Source of the DNA: Macrocystis pyrifera
Taxonomy: Eukaryota; Sar; Phaeophyceae; Laminariales; Laminariaceae
Reading direction: 5' to 3'
Assembly (NCBI GenBank): GCA_031763025.1
Contig: JASSKH010000026.1
Span: 6,994,408 to 7,058,407, forward strand
Length of the DNA stretch: 64,000 bases
Made by a program: the position numbers and the translations under genes. The notes beneath the pieces are model-generated. The model was not told where the DNA came from and did not search any database. It worked only from the letters and a program-made list of their open reading frames with translations. Below are positions 46,923 to 59,826 of this stretch, one piece after another. Position 1 is the stretch's first letter, and every line of letters starts with the position of its first letter.

Positions 46923-49900
46923 ATTCTACTACTGCTGCTGCTGATTCTACGACTGCTGCTGCTATTGGTGGTGGTGGTGGTGGTGGCGGTGGCGATGTTT
47001 TCTGCCACCGGGACACCCATCTGTTCTTCGTGGGTTTGTGTGCCTCAGAGCATCCATCTGGACGTCGAGCTCGCGCTCGTGAAGAAGGCGATGGTGATCA
47101 TCGCGCTGAGCTACGTGGTCGCCTTTGTGCTGCGGTTTCGCGCGGGAGACCTGTGAGTGCGCCTCACGAGTGAAATAACGCTGTTTTTTTTACTCTTAAC
47201 CTGGTACAAATGACGGTAGTAGCGATCATACAATATTCAGTACACTGCTGTTCAGGGTCGTTTTTTTTTGGCAAACAATCTGGCAAAAGTTGGCATACCA
47301 GGTATGTATAGTCTACGCATGGATACTTGGAACTTGCGAATTCGGCAAGGGGTTTGCTAAGCGTGTTTTTTTATATCCTCCCCAACCCTTCGTTGGCAAG
47401 TTTGTGGAAATTTAGACTTGCCGTTTCATCTGGCAAGGTTTTTGTCAAGAACTGAAGGTAAAAACTTGCCAGAAGTTGCCAGCTTGGTTTGACAAGTTTT
47501 CACTGTCAGTAGAAACGATTATTAGGTGGCGACTTTTATAATTTTGTGTTGGTGACTGAAAAAGAAAGGAAGTCGGATTTTCCACCGGCGAAACATGCCA
47601 CCAGCACCGTTATTAGCGCATGTGCAAGAGAGCTAGCTGTGTGTTGTATGCCTTTCGTGCGTGGTGTGGCGAGTTCATCGATTCCCTCTATTTTCCATCG
47701 GTTTCTCATCGACAGCACATACATGGCCAAGGCTGTATTCGTGCTCGTCGTGTTTCCTCCCCACCGGTATGCTCCACGAGCGTGGATGCGTATTGCATTT
47801 TTTTTTCATGTTTTGTTGTCCGTTTTTTTTCGGATGTCGTGGTTTTATGTCAATTATTTCTATGTTGTCGGTTTTGTTGCAGCTGCTGTTCAGCTGTGTG
47901 TTCGTCTTTTTTTTTATTGATTGTGGTTCTTTTATGTATGCTTTTTGTTTTGTCTCTCATCAATCTCGTGCGGTCTCTTCTCTCTCTCCCCTCCCCTCTC
48001 TTTGTATTGCGTGCTTATCCTGTGCGGTAGGACCGAGAAAGTGAACGTTGTTCTGATGGTCTGTTTCGTGTCGATCCTGCTTCTGTCGTATCCCACCATC
48101 CGCCTCATCGTGCGGGCCTTGGCGTATATTGTCACCAATTGGGCGCCCGGAGTGCTGTATCGAGGAAACCGGTGAGGGTCATGCTTGCTGACTTTTTTCT
48201 GCCCCGCTGCTGTTTTTGCTCGCTTGTTTGCTTGTCTGCTTGCTGTCGTACGGTACTTGCTTGCTTGCTTGTTTATTGGCTTTACTGTACTTGCTTGCTT
48301 GCTTGCAAGTGTGTTTGCTGGCCTTTTCTTTCTCGCTTAGGTTTGTTTGATTGGCTGCTTTGTTTATTTGCTCCGACAGGAGGGGGGGGGGGAGGGGCGG
48401 CGGCGGCGGCGGCGGCGGCGGCGGGGGGCGGGGGGTCTGTCGAGTGGCGATCACGACTAGAAACTTGTTTGCGTTACGTTATACGGTAGTCTTGGCTACA
48501 ATAGTTACTAAACCTGCGTAAAACGTGTAAGTTGTCCGGGGGTGCGCAGATAGTTATTACGGGGTACATAGTTAATAGGACCTATGGTATACATAAAAAA
48601 AATATATATATTTACCTATTTTTACCAACAAAATTTGGTCCCATTAACTATGGACCCCCGTAATAGCAGCTTTGTAGACTGCTATGCTGTAGTTTGTTTC
48701 TCCGTTTATAACTCAACTAGCTGATCGCTAGGGTATTGTTGTCGCATCTCATTCGGTAGCGGACGCAAAAACCACGATCGGGGTGTTTGACGAGAAGCCA
48801 CCCTATTGCCGCCGTTCTCACACGGGCCTGAGCATGCTGTTCTATTGCCGCCTATTCCAAGTAACATTTTTTCCTACAGCAAAACCGTTTGTTGGGGGCG
48901 GGTATTCGAGATTGCAGAGAGTTGCAGCCAGCATCAAGTTTGCTCACGCATGGTAGTTCGTTCAAGGACTCCCCTTTCGATGCCGAATAGCCCATTTGAC
49001 GATGCCACCTCCATCTAGGGGTCGTGTTGGTGATACGTGCTTCGCTACAGCAGTAGCCAGTAGCCTACCGAGTCGCTGGTCGGTAACATTGTCATCTATA
49101 TGTCAGAGCACACTAGTATAGTGTATCCAAGTACTGCGTACTTGAAGGAGTGATATTGTCTGGCACACGATGAAATATTGATGCGTGTCGAGACGCTGTC
49201 TCTGTGAAGAGAGGCTCAGAGGTGGCACGGAGTGTGTAGAACGTTGCAGTGAAGAAAATGTAGGGGGTCAAAGAGGCGCTTGTGTGGCCATTGCGAAAAG
49301 GAAGGGGAAGCTTGATCTCTAGAGAAGAGAACAAGAGGCGACAAAAGGGAGACCAGATAAGAAGTGAAGTGATGGAAGTAGGCAGGGCTGTCACCTGATC
49401 ATCCCGGAAATATGTACAGACTACTCTACGGGCTGTTGCGTTGACCGACAATCCGCCCTACAACATTACCTGATACTTATGGTGGCAAGATACTGTAAAT
49501 GCTCTGCGCTATGGTCAACGTCCCCATCACGGCTAGTTGAACATGCCATATGGCGAACAGAGAAGAGGAGCTACTGTACTTATTTTGTAGTCTCGCCGAA
49601 TGCTGAGTTTAACGGAATACGGAAACAAAGACACTCGTATGCTCGTGGTCGTGCGTAGTGACTGCACATCAAATAGATGATGCATGGGTCTCCACGTCCC
49701 TATTCTAATATGCCACCGTGATGAAAAATAGTAGCCAGAGTAATGCTTACGGTGTTGAAACCTGAGACTCGGAAAAATCGAAAACACTAAATGGTGCAGC
49801 ATATTCTTCAGGGCTGCGCGATGGCAGCGACACTACAGCAGAAACAGCACACAAAAAATGGAACAGCATGTGCAGGTATGCCTCCTTGGCGCGAAGGGCG

Positions 49901-52900
49901 GGGGGCGCTGGCTAGAAGAGGCGGGCGAGGCAGACCACGCGGATCTGGGAGGGGGTCACGAGCGACCGGTACTGGGAGAGGGGCCGCCACGAGCCTGGAG
50001 CGAATCCCCAGGCCCGGGGCAGCGAGCCGCCACAAGCGCCTCTGACCGGAGGGGGAGCAACGATGGGGAGCGCGAACGTAGCAGGGAAGGAGAAGGCAGG
50101 GAGGGAGGAGGTGCAGGCAGCATCATGAAGCAGAGAGCGACTTCGTCCATCTATGGGTGAAAACCGAGAAGGCGCGGCCTGCGGGGGGGTCGTCGCGCGA
50201 CAGTGGCTCGGGCACAACGAGTGGTCAGATTACCCTGTGGATACCGGCATGCTGTGCAGTCAGGAGAGGTGGGGCACAGACACCGTTGTTTCTGCGGCGC
50301 TAGAGGTTCTACGGTCCGCCGTGGGAGACGGGAAGCACTAAAGGGTTGCCGTTCAGGACGATCCTGGGCTGCGTGGCACGGCAGTGGGACTCGGGGGGAT
50401 ACCCGACGATGACGAGGATGGGCGGCTTCATGGGCTCTGCTATCCCTCGGACCGAGATACGTTGGGGATAGCAGGCCCGCTCGATGACGTTCTCCTCGAG
50501 GGTCTCGAGCGATCCTTGATCACCGTGGATGGAAGTGCGGCCGAGGCTGGCTCCTGCCCATGCCAAGCTGTTCACCCACGTGCTTGGCCTCCTCAACCGC
50601 GCCTTGGGACAGCATCGTCTGAGGATAGAATCGGCGACGCCGAACTCGCTCCTGATGGCCGTTCGATTGTGATAACTTCATGGCGGGGGTCTTCTGCACT
50701 CGCAGGGTGGACGAGTGAAACCTCGTGAGGGATTCGCGTTTGCCAAAAGGCGGCGAGGCGGTGATATCACCCTCTTTGCTCCCGCGGCTGATGTGATGCA
50801 CCCGTCGGGTATCGATCGGCAAGGCGTAGTGACCAAAGCCCGCGAAGCGACGGGCGAAAAAAAACGAAGTTCAATAAGGTTATCATCAGCATGCCGCCAC
50901 CTGGGGTGTGTGACGGTGGCAGCACGCAGCCTTCTCGCGGAACCGCGAGCGCCCGGCAGCGAGGCAACGCAGGAGTGGGTGATCAATACGAATTTCCTCG
51001 ACGAAGGTCTGACCTCTGTCTCCAAGGTAGCAACGGTAGAGATAAGCGCAAGTGGCGCCGGGAGAGAAAGTTCGGCCATCAGGTCGCTCTCGAGATATTC
51101 AAATCTTGGAACGCCCTATCTGGCGCAGGAAAGTGTCATCTGCGCTTTTTGTACTCACACGTCAATCATTGGGACTGGCTCCGGGCGCGATAAGTTTGGC
51201 GCTGATATCGAGGCCTCCTGGAAGCGAGTTGTCGACGATCCAAGCGTCTGCCTCCCCGCCGGAGTTCTGACAGCTCTTGCTGCAATTCCATCTCACCGCC
51301 TTGGGCGAAACCTGCCGCCCCTTATGCGTGGGAAAGGCGTGGAGATGCCTCCTTGAAGCAAGGACTGTGCGGCAATATGCGACAGTTGCGGTCGCGACGG
51401 GAGGAGATCAAGCGCGGGGCGAGACAGCTTTGGGGTAGGAATACCAGGGGGGGGGGGGGGGGGAGGTAGAATACGCGCCCGAGTGCACTACGAGGGCGAT
51501 AAAGTGGCTGATTCTACCAAACTGCTCCAACGCCTTTATCACGGTCAAACGGACCGCGGTGCTCGCGGAGGCGGCCACTTGCGGGCAGGCGCTCACACCG
51601 TTTGCATCTAATGTTAGGGCGAGATATCTGCTCCCAGGTTCATTCCAGATGGACTCGAGAGAAAGGCGAACGATCGACGGCTCCAGTGGAGTGCGACAAG
51701 GGGACGCGCCGTGCGACCGGCATTGTTCTACATGCCGCTCTTTGCCGTTGCTGAAGCGGACTCCGAGAAGAGTTCGATCCAAGAAGTGTCGAGGCGTTCG
51801 TCTACTTGATTGACATCAGCATCGGTATGATGGAAGTCACAGGTGATGCTGCGGAGGTTGTTCCTTTCCTCTACCGAGAATTGGCCAACACCAGCCTCGC
51901 CGTGAGCCCGAGGAAAAACGAGAGCTGGCCAACACCGGCGTCGCCGTGAACCCGAGGAAAACGGTCGCCTTGCCTCCGAAGGGGTATATGCCCATGCCGG
52001 GAAGAAAATGGTCTTCGTGTATACGATATCACAGCAAATCAAATTCCAACAGCTAAAAATCTTTCAAGTTCGTACGGGACCCTTCGAGCTCTCAACACGC
52101 TGAAAATAATAACTTTCGAGCTCTCACATGCTCAAAAAATAACTTTCAAGATGCATTTTTGCCTCGTGCCGATCGAGGCATGCCGTTCGAGGCTCGCGCG
52201 GGTCCAGGTGGCGTTGAACACCGGTTGGGGGGGTAGGTACAGCGGGAAGCGACGAAAGTCGGTGTCGAAGCAAGCGCTCGAAACAATGAAATTATCCCTG
52301 AAAGATTCCGAGGTTCGTGAGGATCCGATGCTGAGACTGGCTCGAAAAACAAACGCTTGCCGGTCTATCGGTCGTCTATCGTGCTTTCTGCATCGTTATA
52401 TATATATACCAGGGATATAATATTGCAGCACGTTTACGAGATTTTTCGGTCGGCCGAGGCACGGAGTAGCTATCTCACAATGCAAGCACCAGGAAGCATT
52501 GGTGTAACAGGGAGGACAAGGCAGTGCAGCGATTCGGTACTTACCGTAGACCGTGCATCCCGCCATCAATAGGAGTTCACTGATGGGGGGCACCCCCCAT
52601 GGTCGCGCTGTCTCGTTTCTGCCTGCTCTTATTATAGTCGGCCTGAGAGCACCTATTTCAGCATCACACCAAGACCTATCTTTTCGGGTAAATGTCACTC
52701 GCAACCGGACTTCGGTTTGCGCAACAGCAAAATCGCCAAGCGATTCTCTCTCGGCCAGCATCGTAGTCGGTTCGCCTTCATCGCCAACCAACAGGCGGTG
52801 AAAATATATGCCACTTCTGCTGTACGCCTGCCTCGCCACGGCAAAAACATTGACAGGGTATTACGTGACCGATAAGTGTTTTTTGTATGACGCAAGCATG

Positions 52901-55900
52901 GCGATAAACAGCCGTCGACGTTCTATCAGCGAGCATAAGGTTTTTCGGTTGATCGCCAGCAATAGTGGTCAACTGCCTCACGTAAATTCAACACTGAAAA
53001 TGAGGACCCTTTCCTCGCAGGACGTGAAATTAACGTTAGGATTTTGATTTAGGTGGGCGACATTTATCCATTCCTGACTCTAGCGGATTAATTTTAGTCT
53101 TTTTTTGGAGACGATGCACGCTGCACATTGGAACATGCGCGCACCAACAGCAAAATCAGCCATTGTGTGGACATCGGGTTGTCGTTCGATGTTTCCCGCG
53201 GAGTGTTTGTTCGGAAGGGTGGGGGGACATGGCCCTTGCGGCTGGAGAGGGCAGGGTCAGGAGAAATAGGACCAAATATGTAGGTTTTTGTCTGTACCGC
53301 TAGGTCCTATTAACTATGGTCCTCCGTAATAAGTAGTTTTGGTGGTGTAGGGGTTGTTGGAAACATCGTTTCACGCTTTCGCTTTGTCTTGGTGTTGGCG
53401 GATTTTATGTCATTATCTCATCACGTTTTTAGTTGTTGATGGCAAAAAAAAAATGGTCATGTACCACTCTATCCGTTAGAGCCCACGTTAACGGGGAACA
53501 CTAAATTTCGTTCAATCAGATGCAAATTAAATTAGAAAAAAAAAAAATGCAAGTCAAATTGAAAGAACCGAAAGTCCTATTAATAGCTAAAGATGGGCCC
53601 TTAATAAACTTTAAAAGCTTTGCAGGTAGTATATTCAAAGTAATGCTTTATCAATACGGTACTTATTTTTACGGACAGAGGTGTCCCTGAATATAATTAA
53701 CATTTGTATACTAATGTTTAATCAATACGGTACTTATTTTTACGGACAGAGGTGTCCCTGAATATAATTAACCTTTGTATACTAGTGTTTAATCAATACG
53801 GTACTTAAATTTAGGGACATATATGCCCCTGAATAGTAGTAATTTTTATGTACTATTGTTTAATCAACACGGTATTTATATTTACGGACATAGGTGTCCC
53901 TGAATTTAATTAAATTTTGTATACTAATGTTTAATCAATACGGTACTTATATTTACGGACAGATGTGTCCCTGAATAGAATTAACCTGTGTATACTAATG
54001 TTTAATCAATACGGTACTTAAATTTAGGGACAAATATGCCCCTGAATAGTAGTAATTTTTATGTACTATTGTTTAATCAACACGGTATTTATATTTACGG
54101 ACATAGGTGTCCCTGAATTTAATTAAATTTTGTATACTAATGTTAATAAATACGGTACTTATATTTACGGACAGATGTGTCCCTGAATAGAATTAACCTG
54201 TGTATACTAATGTTTAATCAATACGGTACTTAAATTTAGGGACATATATGCCCCTGAATAGTAGTAATTTTTATGTACTATTGTTTAATCAACACGGTAT
54301 TTATATTTACGGACATAGGTGTCCCTGAATATAATTTAATTTTGTATACTAATGTTTAATAAATACGGTACTTATATTTACGGACAGAAGTGTCCCTGAA
54401 TAGAATTTAACCTTTGTTATACTAGTGTTTAATCAATACCGTACTTCAATTTACGGACATATATGTCCCTAGACAGTAGTAAAGTCTATGTACTATTGTT
54501 TAATCAATACCGTACTTATATTTACGGACAGAGGTGTCCCTAGATGTAAATATATTTTGTATACTTGTACTAACGTTGAGTCAGTACGGCACTTCACACG
54601 TATTTACGAGACACTACCAAAGAGACAAGCAATACTCCCGATAACCCGGTCGGCACGATAGGATTACGTCGCCCCTGTGCTCTAGTGGTTACCCTCGAAT
54701 GCTACTATTCTATTAATACTTATACAAGAGTTGATTCTTGAGCGACTTCGAATCCCACACTGCTGTCGCGAGAGATATTTTGAGTTTGTTTGCACCTGCT
54801 GATGAGAGCGCGTAGCGTGGGTATAGGCGCGATTCCAACCGAGTGGGCTTGGGAAGACAGGGCTGACGAGAACTGTTTCTTTCGCGATAAAAAAAGCAAC
54901 TCACGAGCCATCGTAGTGGGGAAAGGGGGACGGAAAACCTCTGTAGTGTGACCCGGGATTTGAGTTACGGCTGAGAGGGACAGATAAACGAAGGGCGTGA
55001 AGGTAATAAAAGGGAGGGGGGAAAAAAATATTTTTTCAAGGGAAGTAGACATGGAAGGTAGCTAGACGTTGTGCATGGGTTTCCTTTGTTTCCGGGGTTT
55101 TCTTGTTCCAGGAATGTTTCGAGTGATCAACGTTGAAGCTCATGCTGCACATTGTCGGATGGCGAGCCTAATTGTGTTTAGTTATTAACACTTCGATTCT
55201 ACATATGTAATTCGAAGCATACATGATGGACAATCAAATGGAGCAATATATATTAATAGTAGACGTGTACAATAGCGAGGCTATTAATAGCTTGCCACTC
55301 TGATTGGAGAAAAACGGTTGACACACCCCGTGCACGAGGCGAAAGGAACCCGAACTCTAAGCCAATCAAGCACAATCAAGCGTTGGCTAGCGTTGTTAGC
55401 TTTCTCTCGTCCGCGGTGTACGCCCTACTGACAAGCGACAGGATCAGGATTCCTGTTTTGATTTTCGTTGGGGTTTTCCTTTCTTTCTTTCGTTCTTTCT
55501 TCGGAATAGAAGTGTACCAGGTATACGTGTGATCAGCGTTAGCTTTTACTCTTCCACACATATAATCGAATTATGACAAAACGATCAGACTCTTGTGGCG
55601 TACTGGTACAAAACTACCGGTATTACTGTAGCTCTATTATCACAACAATATATTGCGTCCACGCACGCCTCAGTCGATTCGTCCGCTCCACTTTTTTTTT
55701 ACCACTGTAGCTTGGACCCCCACCCTGCCCCTGTACACCGTACGAGGATACGTTCGTCTCCGTTTTATTTCTGCTTGGTCTAATCCCTTGTACGATCCCC
55801 TCTCCCCCCCCTCTCTTTTCGTGCGCACCCTCGCCTTTTTCTCGTCGGAAAACCCGTAAAAAAGGTACTACTTTTTGGTGGCTCTCCACCATGACATCGC

Positions 55901-58900
55901 CATTGTCATCTGGTCAATTTTGTCGATGATGGTCTGGATGCAGCTGTTCTACGCGTGGGTCTACCCAGAAGAGTCGCAGGACGCCCGACGCGTTTTCACC
56001 ATTATCGGCGCCGTGCTCAAGGTGTAGTTGGTTGTAATCTATTGGGTGTGTAGAAACATGCATGCACCTCTCCGCCAGCGTGCGCTACATACACACACAG
56101 CATGGCCGGTGAAGTCATTAAGTAGCATCGGAGAGGCTTTGCACGGAGGTGCGTGCTTTCAGTTGGAGGTTCGGTGTGTTTTTTTTACCGAATCGTACAC
56201 CGAATCATATACCTCACCGAATGAACGGGTACAGCAGCACAGCAGTGTTTCCACTAGACCGTGTACCGCAACCGCTCCGCACCGCGCCGGCAGGATTAGG
56301 ATTTTCACAAGTCAGGATCGGCACTGCACGGCACTGCTGCTGCACCGTACGTTTTGGTTTCGTTTCGTTTCGTTTTTTTTTTTTAATCATCCCATGTATT
56401 GTCTCGCCCTTCTCTTTTCTCCCTCCTTTTTTCGGCGTAACTCAGATCCGGCCGGGATCATCACACCCCAGGCTCTCTCCTCCCCCCCTCGCCACCGTAC
56501 GGTTGGTGTCTTTGCTTTTTTTTTTTTTCATCGCGAGAATGCTTGATGGCCTTTATTTCCGTCGTCGGCTCCCGTCGAATTGATGATGAAAACCTATTAC
56601 GGGGGACCATAGGTAATAGGACCTATGGTATACATAAAAACCTATATATTTACCTTTTTTTACGAACAAAATTTGGTCCTGTTAACTATGGTCTCCCGTA
56701 ATATAATCCACACCTACTTGCTGTATGCCAGGTATGTGTACGTAACGTGAAATAAAACCGACCCAAAAAATACCGGGTAATACACTCCTCGGTCAGATAG
56801 ATGGTGGTGATCTACAGATAGATCATGATCTACTCTGTAGATCATCCAGTTCCTCTTCACTTGCCGTTGTCAGAGGTTGTGCAGGATCTGCATATGGTGT
56901 TACGGGGGACCATACTGTAGTAAGTAGGACCTACGGTACACACTAAAATCTGTATATTTGCCTATTTTTACTAACAATATTTGGTCCTATTTATTATGGT
57001 CCCCCGCAGTGGTGCAGATCCAACGCAGGCAAGACGCGCTATTACGGGGGTCCATAGTTAATAGGACCTATGGTATACATAAAAAAAAATTATGTTTACC
57101 TATTTTTACTCACGATATTTGGTCCTATTTACTATGTATGGTCCCCCGTAATAGATTTTGCAGATTGTACGGGTCCCACCCGGCAACGTGATGAACTAGA
57201 TCATACGAGATCGGGAATAGATGATATATCTGCCTTGAAAGATCTAGATCGTGATCTGTGGATGATCTGTCCAGCGCACCCTGGACAATAGACAATGGCC
57301 AGTGCAAATAGCAATATAATATAGCGCAACGGACGTGCCTATTGCCGTCGGTAGTCTATCGATTTACTACTACAGGGGTCCATAGTTAACGGGACCAAAT
57401 TTTGTTACTAAAAATAGGCAAATATATAGTTTTTTTATGTACACCATAGGTCCTGTTAACTATGGACCCCCCGTAATACTTCTATGAGTCTATTGTCGCG
57501 GGTGGTGGCCATCGATTGGACTACTTCCCCATGCATTGTCGTCGGTAGTAGCTATCGATGGATCACATCCCCAAATCCATTGTCACTGGTGGTGGCTGGC
57601 TATCGACTGGGTGTTCCACAATCTGTTGTGGCGGGCGATGTCTATCGATGGATCACATCCCCAGTCTGTTGTCACCGACGTTGGCCATCGATGGATAGAT
57701 ACTCCCCACAATCTACTATTGTTGTTATGCTTGCCTTCCGACAGCGTGTAGTGTTGTTCTAAAAAAGATTGAGGAGCAGAAAGTGAAGAGCTCTCCAGAA
57801 CATAAGCGCGGCAGTACCATACATACGACAAATCAAAACCGGTGTGACGCACGTGAAGACTGCAAAAAAAAAAAGCACAAAAACAAAAAAAAACATGGAA
57901 GACTACCACCACCAACATCCCTCCGTATCATCCCCACCAAAAACGACCACTCCCCTCCTTGAGCACTCCCTAACAAGCATCTACCAAAACCCCGATGTCC
58001 ATCAAAATGGTTGGTTTGTACCTGCTACGCGCATGGTTCGACGTGCAGAAGGCCGTGCGGTGTTGTTGTTGGTCGACACTGCCACCGGTGGTGCCTAGGA
58101 GAGAGTCCCTGCCGTCTTCCTCTCTCTGTAGCTCTTCTACCTCCTCCAACCCCTCCCCCCACATACTACTACTACTACTACTACTACTGATATTTACGGT
58201 ACCCCTGACTCTGCCACCTCCAACCGCAAGGGCCCAGTCCTCCCCTCCGAGCACTCCCGAGGAAGCATCTGCCAAAAACCCGCTGTCCATAAAAATGGCT
58301 GGTGTATAATTCCCCTCGTTTATTGTTGCTGGCAATATATACATCGATACATTATACTATCGCCTGTTGTCGCTGGCAATATCTTTCGATGTGTTTTTCC
58401 CTCGTCTATTGTCGCTGGCAATAGACCATGATGGGTCTATTGTCCAGGGTGTGTTTCTGTAGATGCTCTGTCCCCGGTCTGGAAACGATATCACTCTCAC
58501 CCAGCCACGTTTACCGCTTCCTTCTCTCTTGGACCCACGTCAAGGCGCCGCTGTTTGTCTCTCCTTCCCCCCCCTCTTCCCCCTCCTCCCTCTCAAGTCC
58601 TCGCAGCTCACCCTTTCATGGGACTCGCCCAACACCTCACGGCGCTTCGCGCTTGGTGCAAGTAATGTCTGCCTGGTCGGTGAAAACCCGACGTGCTCCG
58701 TCCCGGCGTTGTAGGGATGCGAGGGTCTATGGTCATATGACTACGGCCATGCACGATAATGAGTACACCCTCTCGAGTCCCCCAAATTCGATCCATCTGT
58801 GCAGTGCTCAACGCGTTTGTGTTCGGAGTAAATAAAAGCAGGGATGTGTGGTACTGCTATTACGGGGGGGCCATAGTTAACAGGGCCAAATATTTCTAGT

Positions 58901-59776
58901 AAAAATGCCTAAATATGTAGGTTTTTATGTATGCCATAGGTCCTGTTAACTGTAGACCCCCGGAATAGTCATAGCATTAAAGTGAGGACGTGTACACCGG
59001 CAGCACGAGTGTGCGAAATCTGTAGATGTGGAAACGTCTCGCAAGAACCGCTGCCAAAAAAAAAAGCTTTCGAACGGTTGAACCAGGGGATGGATCGCTA
59101 CCATCCCCTGTTAAGTACACTGCTCAAAATTCACCGTTGTGCGCCTCCTGTTCCATCACCTCTTATCACCCGCCCGAATGTGTATCAATGCGCATCGATC
59201 CAATTTTTTTTCTGCTGCACCTGCAGTACGAGCGACATGTTGCTCTATTAACAGAATGTCGAGAACAAAGGGGTCTCAGCTATATATAGAGGCATTTTCC
59301 ATCAGGGGACGGCACAAGAATCTCGAAACCGCCAAAAAAAAAAACGGAAACTGCATGTGGTGTTGAGAACAGATGATAACCTGGTACCGATATCACACGT
59401 GCCAGAATAAAAGTGGCTCGAGCACACGCTGCCAGCTACCACGAGATGCGCTCTCTGATCCACCGCGGTTTCATTCTGCAACCGATCGGGAAGCAGGCCA
59501 AAAGCTGATCCGCCGCAGTTCCTCTCTGCAACGGATCGGGACGCGGGCCAAAAGCTGTGGCGTGCAACGAGTAAAAAAATCCGTACTGCGAAGTATACAC
59601 GGATGTATCTCGCAATCGTTTGGTGTTGCAGTTGTTTGCTGAGTATTTGTCCGGGGTGGACGGCCGGTACATTGCGCGGCGCGCCGTTCGCGACACGACA
59701 CAAAACGAAGCAGCGTGACGTGACGTGACGTGACACGGGAGCACGGCACGTTGCGCACGTGCCTACCCAACCTGAA

Positions 59777-59826
<50 letters not shown>

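Larger units (their letters stand above)
56791..57285 (+). repeat. GATC-word repeat, copy 2
   Basis: AGATCATGATCTACT, TGCAGGATCTGCAT, GATGATCTGTCC end. Split by two MITE A copies. Confidence 0.55.

Noticed and set aside
46827-47048. Poly-Leu/Ala frame before channel exon 2
   Set aside because: Translation of the CTG/GGT microsatellites in intron 1; exon 2 begins at the CAG at 47046-47048.
53640-54575. CRISPR-like array
   Set aside because: Contiguous tandem units without unique spacers, in a eukaryotic intron.
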